Assembly (NCBI GenBank): GCA_946902985.2
Contig: OX336388.2
Location: 125,465,894-125,529,893 of the forward strand
Source: Meconema thalassinum
Lineage: Eukaryota; Arthropoda; Insecta; Orthoptera; Tettigoniidae
Length of the DNA stretch: 64,000 nt
Reading direction: 5' to 3'
The position numbers and the translations under genes were made by a program. Below the pieces are notes generated by a model. It had not been told where the DNA came from and searched no databases. It worked only from the letters and a program-made list of their open reading frames with translations. Of the stretch, positions 45,271 to 55,805 are shown one piece after another (the stretch's first letter is position 1; each line of letters starts with the position of its first letter).

Positions 45271-45836
45271 CAGGGCCGTCGCAAGGGAACGCGGGGCCTG
45301 GAGCGAGAATGTGCGCGGGGCCTAGTAGGCATGAGTTCGCGGGGGGTGTGGGTAGTAAATGCAAACGTTAGACCGTAAGTGGCTGTGTTGTACGGAGAGT
45401 GATGTTTTAAAAGAAATTACAATTTTAGGCTAGTTAAGACTCATTTTATCACATTTCTAGTTTCTAAACGAACCTCAACAAATAGGATAAGCATAAAATT
45501 GGATACAGGAAGCACCTGATCAGATCAAGGCAACAAGCAATATATGGAAACCTGATATAATGAGCTAACACAGGTGTTTTTTTTTTGCATAATTAATATA
45601 TTATGGAAAACTAAGCATGTCCTTTCTTACCCAAACGCACATTATTAATAATAATACGCAATCACGTTTACATATTACAACATTTCTACGGCTATACAGT
45701 TTTTCATAAACTTAACTACTAAAAGTGCTGTAAGTCCACTTTCACCGATAAATATGATCTGAACGGCCCCTTTGTTCGAGAAATAATATGGTTTACAAGG
45801 CAGGTTTTTTTTATAAAAGAAAAAATCTGTTTTTGT

Positions 45837-48800
45837 TTAGAATTTAGAGCTTTTTATTTGCCTAAAAGGCGCTTTTCGGGCCTTTGCTAGGGCAAACGTG
45901 CTGATTAAATCGTTCGTTTCTAATTTTTTGGCCCACATTAGATTGACAGAGTAGCCAAACCGTTCAGACGCTCCTGCGCCATCGTTAATCGCAAATAGTT
46001 TTTGATTAGTTTCAAAATGAAAAAAAAACTCCTTTCTCCCGACGCAACCGTTATAGGAATTGTAAGCATAATTCGATGAGGCCATCGTTAAATTAGGATA
46101 GGACTCCTTTATCGGGGCTAAGTACTGTAGTGCACCTAAATCACATTTTAGAGATGACGGAACAGCGTACCTAAATAATTGTAGCTCCACAAAAAGATCT
46201 TCTGCTTCCAAATCTTCAAGCTCCCCGTCTTTTAGAAAATTAGAGAGTGTTTGACAATGGTCTTTCAATTGCTTTTCCACCAAATTGGAAAGCTTGGAAG
46301 GATCGAAATGAAAGCCAAAGTATTCCGAAAAAAATTAACTTTTAAATCTATTATCTACGCAGCTTAGTGCAGTATCTACGACAGACAAAAAGTAATTTAC
46401 CCGAAATTTATTTTCAGTTTCTTTTTGAAGTTCCCCTTCGTTTTTTTCCACCTGTTGATCATTTTGCTGATTTATTTCATCAAATAAACTTTTGTGATTG
46501 CCTTGACGGCGAATAGAAAATTTCTTTGCATAGCCCAAATTTTCCATTATTTCTCTAGCGGTGGACATTGCACTGTTAAAGACAGTGTTGCGATAATTTT
46601 GAAAAAATGACTTTAGGCCCTGCAGTTCGGTTAAAGCCGTATTTAACGAAGTCTTCTCAGATTGGAGGTTTTAACTTGTTGAGTTCACAGAAAATAAAAT
46701 ATCGTACCAACGAGGCTTAAAAATAATTCATACGAACTTGTATGAAGCAACAAAGATTGGGCCTCTGAACCGGGTAACAGCATTTTTGGTAGTTTCTGCC
46801 ACTTTTTTCTAGAGCTTCGTTTACTTTGCCTAACTGGTACCTGATGGGCTTGAAACTGTCAATTCTACATTCCCATCTCGTGCTAGATAAAGATTTTAGT
46901 GTGAGGAGGCCAGGACATAGATCGCACAAAATGTCCCACCTTTCCGTGGAAGCTACAAACACAGTGTACAGACGCTGAACTACGAGGTACGTCCAGAAAG
47001 TAAGTTCCGTTTGGTAATAATATTAAATTGTGTACAGATACAGAAAAATTATTTATTGTACAAAATTCTATAACCCTTAAACTACTTTTCCACATAACTG
47101 CCGAAATGTTGCAGGCATTTGTCGTAGCGTGGCACGAGTTTTTGTATACCTTCTTCATAGACGTGTGCCGCCTATGTCTTCAACTAGTTGTACGTTCCAC
47201 TGCACCGGTTACAGAAGAACTGGTTCACGCAATTGATGACAAGATCCGGGAAAACCGTAGGTTTACAATTAGTGCTCTCGCTATGGAATTTCCCCAAATC
47301 TCACGATCACTAATTCATGAAATTGTTACCGAAAAACTGAACTTTCGTAAACTTTGCCGACGTTAGGTACCAAAGATTCTTACGGAGCAACACAAAACAA
47401 AACGGTTGGGTAGTGCACTTCAGTTTTTGACCCGATACAATGAAGGGCGCGAGGAATTTCTGACACAGATAGTCACAGGAGATGAAACTTGGGTTTCTTA
47501 CGACACCCCTGAAAGGAAGCGGCAATCAATGGAATGGAGGCACACTTCATCCCCAGCAAAGGTTAAGCCGAAACAAATCTTGACACCTCGGAAAATGATG
47601 TTTCCAACTGGTTGAAGACACAGGCGGCAAACTTCTATGAAGAAGGTATCCAAAAACTTGTGCCACGCTATGACAAATGCCTGCAAAAGTTCGGCAGTTA
47701 TGTGGAAAAGTATTTTAAGATGTGTAGAATGTTGTGCAATAAATAATTTTTCTGTATCTGTACACAATTTAATTTTATTACCAAACGGAACTTACTTTCT
47801 GGACGTGCCTCGTATACCAAAAATGCCATAGCGTCCTTATTGCATTTAACCATGACACCCAAAAGTAAGTTAAGATTATGTGCAACACATGCCATGAACA
47901 TTGCTCCTATATTAATATTTTTTACTCGCGTCTGTACTCCCTTATACTTGGCCTTCATATTAGCACCGTTGTCATACCCTAATCCCCTACAGATCAAGAT
48001 CATTATCCTCCAATAATCCCTCTAAAACCTCCCGTAGTGTCGTGTACCTCCCAAAGCTCGATGAACGATTTGACGATCCTTGGAGTTTCTGCCATCATAT
48101 CAACATAGCAGAGGACCAAGGTCATTTGCTCCTTGTGGCTCACATCGGGCGTGCAGTCGAGGATAACCACGTAATATTTGGCGACACGAACAGCATTCAG
48201 TAGTTTTTCCTTCGTAGCAGCGCCTTAAGAAAAGGAAAATAGAAAATAAAAAAATATTAACATTTTCGCTAATTCCATTTAAAGAACGAATGTTTAAATT
48301 TAGTTTAACTTTAACTTACCTAACATCGAAATTCTATCGTTTTGTATTTCGGGACCGAGATAATGCACATGGGTTTCGTCATCACGCACCCGCCGAAGAT
48401 GTTCCTTCATCGGCCTGTCAACAATACGAGGATTTCCATCAACTTAAGAAAATTCCCATTTTCTCTCTCGAACAGTTTGCACGAACTCCATCGAAAGGCA
48501 GAATTTGTCTCAGCCAAGTATTGTACCGCTGCGATGATTCTTGCGAGTACATCTTTCCAGTGTTTCTTTTCCGCGTTGATCATATCAGCATGCGCCTGAT
48601 TTATGGTGCAGTGTTTTTTTAATTCTTGCGCTAAGGTCCGTCCATTTGCCGAAAGACTTGATATAGTCTGCCGATCGCTGGTGTGCCTTTAGGCTTCTTC
48701 CGCAATGACCCCAGTCACTATAACCGTCCGCATTACTCAGGTTTGTGACAGTTGCCTGATCACTTCCGCCAAAAAGTCGGCAACAAAAACAAAAAGCGCG

Positions 48801-48855
48801 TTTTTTTGTTTTTGAATAAACTAACCAAGTTCTTGTCACTGTTTCGCCATTTCGC
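45837..48855 (-). pseudogene. hAT transposase with TTF-type zinc finger (ZMYM1-like), decayed
   Basis: Minus strand. The TTF finger (about 48855-48620) shows RNGETVTRTW, FCFCCRLFGG and GYSDWG. The catalytic region (about 48230-48040) shows the first aspartate in VVILDCTPDVS. The next block (48003-47830) has GLGYDNGANMKAKY, with the second aspartate, and ACVAHNLNLLLG. After the mariner insertion come VFVASTERWDIL and LSSTRWECR (46962-46717), then the C-terminus (46283-45837) ending in LISTFALAKARKAPF. Several frameshifts and stops separate the blocks. No start codon was fixed; the N-terminus is missing or unrecognised. Confidence 0.85.
46983..47812. mobile_element. Palindromic mariner derivative with 208-bp inverted arms
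   Basis: Flanked by TA (46981-46982 and 47813-47814). Arms of 208 bp at 46983-47190 and 47605-47812 are inverted copies with a few mismatches. The right arm encodes the C-terminus of a mariner transposase (YEEGIQKLVPRYDKCLQ-like, 47632-47730); the left arm is the same stretch reversed, so the normal 5' end has been replaced. The 414-bp middle (47191-47604) keeps the mariner linker and first catalytic block (ENRRFTISALAMEF, VTGDETWVSYD) with a stop near 47366. The later catalytic residues are deleted. Inserted in the TTF-hAT coding region. Confidence 0.88.
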
Positions 48856-48930
48856 CATGAAAAATAAAATGGTGTGAAGCGCGGGGCCTGGCGCGACCGC
48901 ACCGCTCGCGCCGCCCTCGCGATGGTCCTG

Positions 48931-51900
48931 GTCGACGGAGTCGTCAACGGAGTTAGCTGGCCCATGCTGATCGACAAGGGAGCATCAAGGACCATCGTCA
49001 ATCCCACCGTGATCCCGAAGTGGAGACTGCAACCACCACAAAGAAACTTCCAGCTAATAACCGCGAAAGGCGAGACTGCACCGGTAAATGGCGAAGCATC
49101 ACTGTAGTTCGTCATTGGTTGACGGGCGGTGAAGCATCCAGTGCTCGTGGCTGATGTATCAAACGAAGTGATCATCGGACTGGACTTCCTTGACCAGAAC
49201 AACATCATCTTGAACCTGAGTACCAACACTCTGCACTTCGGAGGTGAAGAACTTGCTTTGCAACCAGTACACGAGGCCATCACCACACGACGAGTAAGGC
49301 TGAGAGAGGACGTCATCGTTCCCGGCAGGACGGAGATCAGCGCTGCAGTAATTGTCGACGGAACTGCTGAGGGAGTGGCGGCTGTCCTCGCGCCAATATA
49401 TGAGGACATCCAGACAAAAGGATTGCTAATTGCCAAGACCCTCATCAACACGACGCCTCGGCCATACGTCCACCTGTCCAACCTGAACGACTACGACATT
49501 ACGGTTCACCGGGACACCAACCTAGGAGTCTGCGAGCCCGTTACCTGGATTGCCCGCATCTCAGACATGACGGACGGACACCTGCAGACGGATAATCGAA
49601 GAAGACGCGCCCTGCCGGAAGAACTACATAAGCTGTACCAAGGATCCCAGGACCAGCTAGACGAGGAGAAATCACGCCAACTTCAGGACCTGCTACGCGA
49701 ATTCCAGGATGTCTTCTCCGTGGGGAGCAAAGACTTCGGCAGGACAAGCTTGGTCCAGCACAGAATCGACTTTGGGGTCAGCGCACCGATTAGGGCCCAA
49801 TTCCGACGTGTCCCGCTCACCAAGCAAGCTGAAGTCGACCGGATGGTGGAAGAAATGAAGGAGCAGGGGGTGATTGAGCCATCACATAGTCCTTGGAGCT
49901 CTCCGGTCGTGCCAGTGAAGAAGAAGGACGGCTCCACCAGGTTCTGCGTGGACTGCAGGCGGGTGAACGACGTCACGAAGAAGGACAGCTACCCTCTACC
50001 CCGGATCGACAACACGCTGGACACCATATCAGGATCAAGATGGTTCTCCACCTTGGATTTGAAGAGTGGCTACTGGCAGGTGGAGGTCCACCCTAAGGAC
50101 CGCGAGAAAACGGCGTTCTCTGTGGGCAACGGGCTTTGGCAGTTCATTGTCATGCCATTTGGGCTGTGCAACGCCCCTGCGACCTTCGAAATGCTAATGG
50201 AGTCCATTCTGAGGGGACTACACTGGAAGACCTGCCTGGTCTACCTAGACGACGTCATCGTTCTGGGAAGAAGCTTCGAGGAGCACTACAGCAACCTGAA
50301 GGAGATCTTGATGAAGCTAAGGGCTGCCCAGCTGAAGTTGAGCCCCAAGAAGTGTCAGCTCTTCCAGAAGCAGGTCCAGTACCTTGGGCATATCGTCTCC
50401 GAGAAAGGGGTGCACACCGACCCAGAGAAGACCGCAGCTGTGAGGGAGTGGCCAGTTCCGAAGGACAAGTCCCAACTACGAAGCTTCCTGGGACTCTGGA
50501 CCTATTACCGTCGCTTCGTGAGAGGATTTGCCGACATCGTCAAACCACTGCATCGACTGACTGAGAAGGACCAAGTCTTCGCATGGACAGCAGAATGCCA
50601 CAGTGCCTTTGAACAACTCAAGCAGGCTCTGTGCACCGCACCTATTCTGGCCTACCCCAGACCTCGAACAAGGTTCATCGTCGATACCGATTCCAGCGAC
50701 TTTGGTATTGGGGGAATCCTGTCGCAAGTAGTGGACGGCGAGGAGAGAGTAGTGGCCTACTTCAGCAAATCCTTGTCAAAGCCAGAGAGGAACCACTGCG
50801 TCACCAGGAAGGAACTGCTCGCCATCGTGAAGACCATTGAACACTTCCACAAGTACCTGTACGGGCAAGAATTTCTCATCTGGACCGACCATGTATCCCT
50901 GCGGTGGCTCCTGAACTTCAAGCAGCCCGAGGGTCAACTCGCGCGGTGGTTATAGAAGCTTCAACAGTACAACTTTGAGATCCAGCACAGGAAAGGCCAA
51001 CTGCATTCTAACGCCGACGCCCTGTCACGAAGACCGTGCCCCGAAGACTGCACCTTCTGTGACCGAAGGGAGGAGAACACCGGGATACAGTGCCGAAGGA
51101 CTACCGTGGAACTTCAAGGGAGCTGGAGCCGCGAATCTTTCAAGCGGGCACAAGCAGAAGATGATGACCTGGGACTGATAGCCGAATGGAAGAGGGCCTG
51201 TGTTCCCAGACCCGGGTGGAACATTGTGAGCGACTGTAGTCCAACGTTCAAATCCTACTGGGCGCAGTGGGACTCGCTGATTGTAAGGGATGGCCTCATC
51301 TGCCGTACCTGGGAGAGCACCGACGGGAGAACATCTCGGGAACAAGTCGTCGTGCCAAAGGCTATGACGGAGGAAGTCCTGAAGGAAGTCCATGGAGGAT
51401 CATCTGGTGGACACCTAGGGATAAAGAAGACCCTGGAGAAGCTGAGAGAGCGGTTTTACTGGATCGGATGCCGAGCAGACGTGGAGAACCACTGCGCGAG
51501 GTGCCACGATTGCGCAGCCAGCAAGGGCCCAGGACGAAGACGACGGGGTCCATTGAAGACCTACAACGTGGGCGGCCCCATGGAGAGAGTGGCCATCGAT
51601 GTTGCTGGGCCATTCCCGTTGAGCGAGGCAGGGAACCGCTACATATTGGTCGTCAGCGACTACTTCACCAAATGGCCAGAGGCGTATGCGCTCCCTAACC
51701 AAGAAGCCGCGATGATCGCAGAGACCCTGGTGAAGGAATTCGTCAGCCGGTACGGAGTACCCCTGGAGCTGCACTCCGACCAAGGGAGGAACTTCGAGTC
51801 GCAGGTGTTCCAGAACCTATGACAGCTGCTGGGAATCCGGAAGTCAAGGACGAAGCCGCTACACCCTCAGTCCAACGGGATGGTAGAGCGATTCAATCGC

Positions 51901-52433
51901 ACCATCGAGAACCATCTCCGAATAGTCGTCAGCGAGCACCAGAGGGATTGGGACAAACATCTTCCACTGTTTCTCCTGGCCTACCGCGCCGCAGTGCTTG
52001 AAGCCACCGGGTGCACACCAGCCCGGGCCATGTTTGGGAGGGAACTCCGTCTACCTGTCGTCTTGCCTTCGGCCGACCTGGGAATGATCCGGTCCCGGTA
52101 AGCCAGTATTGTCAAGAACTGGTCGACCAACTGGAGGACGTGCACGCGTTCGCGAGGAGGAGACTCCGGATCGAGACCGACCGAATGAAGACCCGATACG
52201 ACCAGCAGACGGATGCCGGCCGATTCCACGAGGACGACCTGGTCTGGCTCTTCAACCCATTACGAAAGAAAGGCCTGTCACCCAAACTGCAGAAGTCCTG
52301 GGAGGGCCCATACCGAGTCGTGAAACGGATCAACGATGTCGTCTACAGTATCCAGTGGAGCCCGAGGGCGAAGATGAAGATCGTGCATCGAGATTGCCTG
52401 GCAGCCTACGGAGGGACACAGACGGACCAATGA
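48931..52433 (+). pseudogene. Gypsy pol: protease, RT, RNase H, integrase
   Basis: One reading frame interrupted by stops: TAG 49105-49107, TGA 49120-49122, TAG 50953-50955, TGA 51820-51822, then a frameshift near 52090. The protease has LIDKGASRT, with lysine where the D-T/S-G triad expects T or S. The RT has a conserved core (FCVDCRRVND, STLDLKSGYW) and the active site YLDD at 50242-50253. RNase H has VDTDSSDFGIGG and RKELLAIV. The integrase has a zinc-binding region (about 51389-51515), and catalytic D (51598-51600), D (51778-51780) and E (51886-51888), 35 residues between the last two. The tail (to 52433) is a C-terminal domain in a shifted frame. Several stops look like single C-to-T or G-to-A type changes. 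Confidence 0.9.
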
Positions 52434-52469
52434 TTGATCGGGACGATCAGCCTTTTAGGAAGGGGGTGG

Positions 52470-53222
52470 TGTTACGGCTGTGAGTTTGTTTCGTCGCCTC
52501 GCCGCGTGAGTCACCGCCGCCCCCCAGGCCATGCTCTGCCTCTGTGTATTACCTGCGCCTTACGCAACAGGGATACTAGGACAAAAGGGATGGTCCAGAA
52601 TATTCGTGACCCAGCCAGTGATGGAAATCTCGAGAAGCCATGAATCCTGGACGGGTCTAGAAGCATTCATTGAGTCACCAGCCTGCTATATAGGAGCGAC
52701 CTGGCCAGCGAGGTGGACAGTGTTTTTGAGCTAGTGCGTGTTTTTTACCTGAGCGACAGTAGTGTGGCGACGTGACATGCGAAGTTACGAAACCCAAGTG
52801 AGGCTGATTCTCCAGACAGCGAGGCAGTGTGAATCATACGGAGGGACTGAGTTTTGAGGAGTGTGTACTTACCTAGTGCGACAGAGATATTGTGGTGAAT
52901 TGCGAAACGCCGTGGGCTGTTCCCTAGCCAGCGGACAGCGAAGCAGTGCGGAGTGGTGAGTGACTGGCTATCGTGAATAACTGTAGTTTGTGTACAAGGG
53001 AGAGTTGCAGGTATTAGTAGCGAGGACAGTAGTGTGAACGTAGGCTAAGTGTGGAAGCTATAGTGACTAGTAGTGTCTTATGAAGTGAGATTCAGTGCTT
53101 ATTGTGTGGTGTATTTTCCTGGCCTGCAATAAAGCTAATATTTCGTTAAAGGAACAATTGTGTTGTGCTTTCACCCACCGTAATCCAGTTAACGAACTTG
53201 CCACTAGGGGCAACACGTAACA
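52470..53222 (+). repeat. Gypsy 3' LTR (753 bp)
   Basis: Starts TGTTACGGCTGTGAG, ends ACGTAACA. Preceded by the polypurine tract AGGAAGGGGGTGG. It is 40 bp longer than the 5' LTR and has a segment (about 52840-52910) with no counterpart there, besides many substitutions. TATA-like CTATATAGGAGCG at about 52687 and GCAATAAAGC at about 53127. Confidence 0.9.
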
Positions 53223-54161
53223 ATATGTCAAAATGGGTCAAGTACAATTGACCTCGTATTCATTAATAAGAGTTTCACCGTTCTCCAACAACATGCGATT
53301 GACAATGTCACCGTCAGAAAACACCTACCCATTGCCACAGTTCTATATCAGGGAATACAGATAACTCCTTCGCTAAGAAGCAAAGTATCGAGGAAATTGG
53401 ATCTCACCAAATTGCAAACAATTAGGGTCTCAGACATACATGATACCATAATTGCAGGAAACATTGATGAAGCACTATGGAAATTAGAGAATTCCATGCG
53501 GAATTCTGCTCTTTCAATTGAAAAAAGCCCCAGGAAAGCCAAGCCTTGGTTTAATGAAGAATGTTTTCAAATAAGGAAACGAACAATCAATGCTCTTCAC
53601 GCTGTGAGAAAGCAGGAAACGGAAACAACACTGAAAACATATGCAGATCTACGGAAACACTATAAGATCATCATCAAAAAGGCTAAGAAAGTATTTTTAG
53701 AAAAGGAGAAAATACTAATTGAAGAAATTGAACAGGATCCCTTCAGAGCACCGTAACCCATACAACCAAAATTTTCTAAGGACATACCAATTGAAACATG
53801 GGAACAACACCTTGGTCTCGTTTTGCAAGATAAAGACACCTGACCAGACACTGACCCTCACATAAGTGCTTTCGATCCCATCTCAGTAGAGGAACTTTCA
53901 CTTGCAATAAAAAGCTGTAAACATTGAAAGACATGTGGGCCAGACTCGATTTATAATGAACATCTTAAAGAAGCCACAACGATGCTCGTGGGAACGTGGA
54001 CCGATCTTATGAACGAATGCTTACGTCACGGAAGGATACCAGACTCACGGAGACAATCCAGAATAAAAATGCTGTATAAAGGGAAAGGTGTCTCCAGTGA
54101 TCCTAATGCATATAGAGGCATTGCATTGGAGGATACTCTCTTCAAAATTTTATGATGAAAA
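53223..54161 (+). mobile_element. LINE F, part 1: endonuclease tail and RT N-terminus
   Basis: Begins abruptly at the gypsy 3' LTR. The endonuclease end reads STIDLVFINKSFT (about 53240-53278) and RKHLPIATV. A linker (53397-53756) with the PWFNEECFQIRK motif follows, then the RT start (CGPDSIYNEHL, GRIPDSRR, YRGIALEDTLFKIL) up to 54161 with one or two stops. Insertion of copia at 54162 splits it; the reading resumes at 58285. Confidence 0.8.
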
Positions 54162-54387
54162 TGTGAGTTTGCATTCACAAATTCTCATAGTGTGTTTCTT
54201 TTGTTTTTGTATTTCTCATAGTGTTCTTCTTTTGTTTTTGTATACCGTACAAGTCAAATGTACTTTTTTGAATATAACCGTCTGTTTCCGGTTGTGACCA
54301 ATGGATGTCGGTGTTTGTTTCTTCTCCCATCAATTTGGAGTTTAGAACTGTATTTAGTAAACCCTTTTTGCTAATTATTTTATGACA
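54162..54387 (+). repeat. Copia 5' LTR (226 bp)
   Basis: TGTGAG start, TTATGACA end. Contains two imperfect copies of a CTCATAGTGT...TTTTGTTTTTG unit, and CGTCTGTTTCCGGTTGTGA. Confidence 0.95.
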
Positions 54388-54593
54388 GGTTATGAGCCCA
54401 GTTAAACGCTTATTGCTGTTAATGTGTGGACTTTGTGATGGGAGAATGTCGGTTGTTAAAAGGTGTTGATATGTGCGGCGCACATGTGGACGGCAGTTAA
54501 GTGTGCATCCAAGATAGTTTTTGGTGAATTTTGTGGACGATTTTTCTATTGTGAGGACTATTTGTACGCTTTATTTTAAGTATACATACTAAC

Positions 54594-55805
54594 ATGGATG
54601 CAGCTACGGGAAGCAGCGAGCGAGTTGTTGCAATAGTGAGGTTACAGGACGACAATTGGGAAGCGTGGAGCACCCGAACAAAGGCATTGCTTCAAACAAG
54701 GCGTCTGTGGGACGCGGTTCAAAGTTTCCCACGAAAGACCGATACAGGAGAGGTAGAAGATACACCCGTTGAAGAGCACTCCGAGGCCCAACTGGGCAAA
54801 GATCAAGACGCGAAAAACTTGCTCATAGGTTTGGTCACCGACCCTTTCCTAGGTGATATCAAAGAAGCGGAGACAGCTAAGGAAGCATGGCCGAATCTTC
54901 TGACTTCATGTTGCGATACCGGAGTCCTTCAAATTGTGACGATGTTAGAAGAATTGTGTCTTTTTAAGAAAACTAGTGACATTAGCATGCGTACATTTGT
55001 TGATAAAGTGCTTACTTGGTGTGCACGGTTGGACGATGTAGGTATAAAATTTACGGATAAGGCCAAAGCTGCTTTTATTCTCAGAGGACTGGAAAAGCGG
55101 GAGTACGAAAATTTGATACGTTCATTGGAAAGCAATGAAGAAAATTTAAGTGTAAAGGTAGTGCGAGCCAAACTATTGTTGGAGGAGAGAAAGAACAAGT
55201 TGGACAAACTAAAGATGGAGCGAGAACAGGAGACTTATGCGAGGCTGAAGAAGGAAGAATCTGAGGGTGAAAGCGTGAAGGCAATGGTGGCAGCCATGCG
55301 CTTAGACAAACTAAAGATGGAGCGAGAACAGGAGACTTATGCGAGGCTGAAGAAGGAAGAATCTGAGGGTGAAAGCGTGAAGGCAATGGTGGCAGCCATG
55401 TGCTTAAATTCCAAGGAGGTCGTCAACAGCAGCAAAAGTGTCAACAAGCCAACAGGTAGTGGTGGATTCATGTGCTACAAGTGCCAAGAACAGGGGCATA
55501 TTGCGAAGTTCTGTGATTTAGTTCATGAAGCAAGAAAGAAAGGTTCAGTTTTGTGTTTTAATTGTGCCAAGATAGGTCATACTTCCCGGAATTGTAGTAA
55601 TGGACGCAAGGAAAATGTTAAGGTTAAGAATCGTGAGGTTATTGCCACGGTAAAGGACGATGAGGCGGAAAACGAATGTGTTCAGGTTAATGCTAGTAGT
55701 GTTAAGGTAAAGGCTTATGTGGCAACTGAAAGCAAGGATGATGCATCTGATTGTGTACGCAGGTGGTATGTAGATTCAGGAGCCACTGAGCACCTGACAC
55801 CTTAG
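54594..55805 (+). CDS. Copia gag-protease start, with a 34-residue tandem duplication
   Basis: The ATG at 54594 opens a gag of the UBN2 type (DDNWEAWSTRTKALLQ near the N-terminus). A charged coiled coil follows in which KLKMEREQETYARLKKEES and the next residues occur twice in tandem (55203-55304 and 55305-55406, one difference noticed). Two CCHC knuckles follow (CYKCQEQGHIAKFC about 55473; CFNCAKIGHTSRNC about 55554). The protease motif WYVDSGATEHL ends the frame; a TAG at 55803-55805 stops it there. In relatives gag and pol are one frame, so this stop is probably a lesion, though gag plus knuckles remain intact. Confidence 0.88.
   Translation: MDAATGSSERVVAIVRLQDDNWEAWSTRTKALLQTRRLWDAVQSFPRKTDTGEVEDTPVEEHSEAQLGKDQDAKNLLIGLVTDPFLGDIKEAETAKEAWPNLLTSCCDTGVLQIVTMLEELCLFKKTSDISMRTFVDKVLTWCARLDDVGIKFTDKAKAAFILRGLEKREYENLIRSLESNEENLSVKVVRAKLLLEERKNKLDKLKMEREQETYARLKKEESEGESVKAMVAAMRLDKLKMEREQETYARLKKEESEGESVKAMVAAMCLNSKEVVNSSKSVNKPTGSGGFMCYKCQEQGHIAKFCDLVHEARKKGSVLCFNCAKIGHTSRNCSNGRKENVKVKNREVIATVKDDEAENECVQVNASSVKVKAYVATESKDDASDCVRRWYVDSGATEHLTP

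Larger units (their letters stand above)
45271..48930 (-). mobile_element. TTF-finger hAT transposon, inserted in the gypsy protease region
   Basis: 3660 bp including a nested mariner. Left end CAGGGCCGTCGCAAGGG (45271); complemented right end CAGGACCATCGCGAGGG (ending 48930). Perfect 8-bp TSD gtcgacgg at 45263-45270 and 48931-48938. The gypsy protease frame is continuous when the element and one TSD are removed. The transposase on the minus strand is a pseudogene. Confidence 0.92.
36463..53222 (+). mobile_element. Ty3/gypsy LTR retrotransposon with nested insertions
   Basis: LTRs at 36463-37175 and 52470-53222, PBS just after the left LTR, a G-rich polypurine tract before the right LTR, and gag then protease, RT, RNase H and integrase in the Ty3 order. 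Two insertions with exact TSDs (BEL, 38109-44626; TTF-hAT, 45271-48930) inflate it. Without them it is about 6.6 kb, a normal size. All reading frames carry nonsense changes. The flanks do not share a TSD (ccgg on the left, atat on the right) and the two LTRs differ structurally, so the two ends may come from different copies. Confidence 0.9.

Noticed and set aside
48585..49481. Long 298-codon minus-strand open frame.
   Set aside because: It runs across the boundary between the TTF-hAT and the gypsy protease. Only its C-terminal third (the TTF finger, up to about 48855) is real coding relic; the rest is antisense to gypsy pol.
50136..50564. Several 100-140-codon plus-strand frames within 49.9-52.5 kb.
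   Set aside because: Alternate-frame shadows of the GC-richer gypsy pol; the real frame carries YLDD and the integrase triad.
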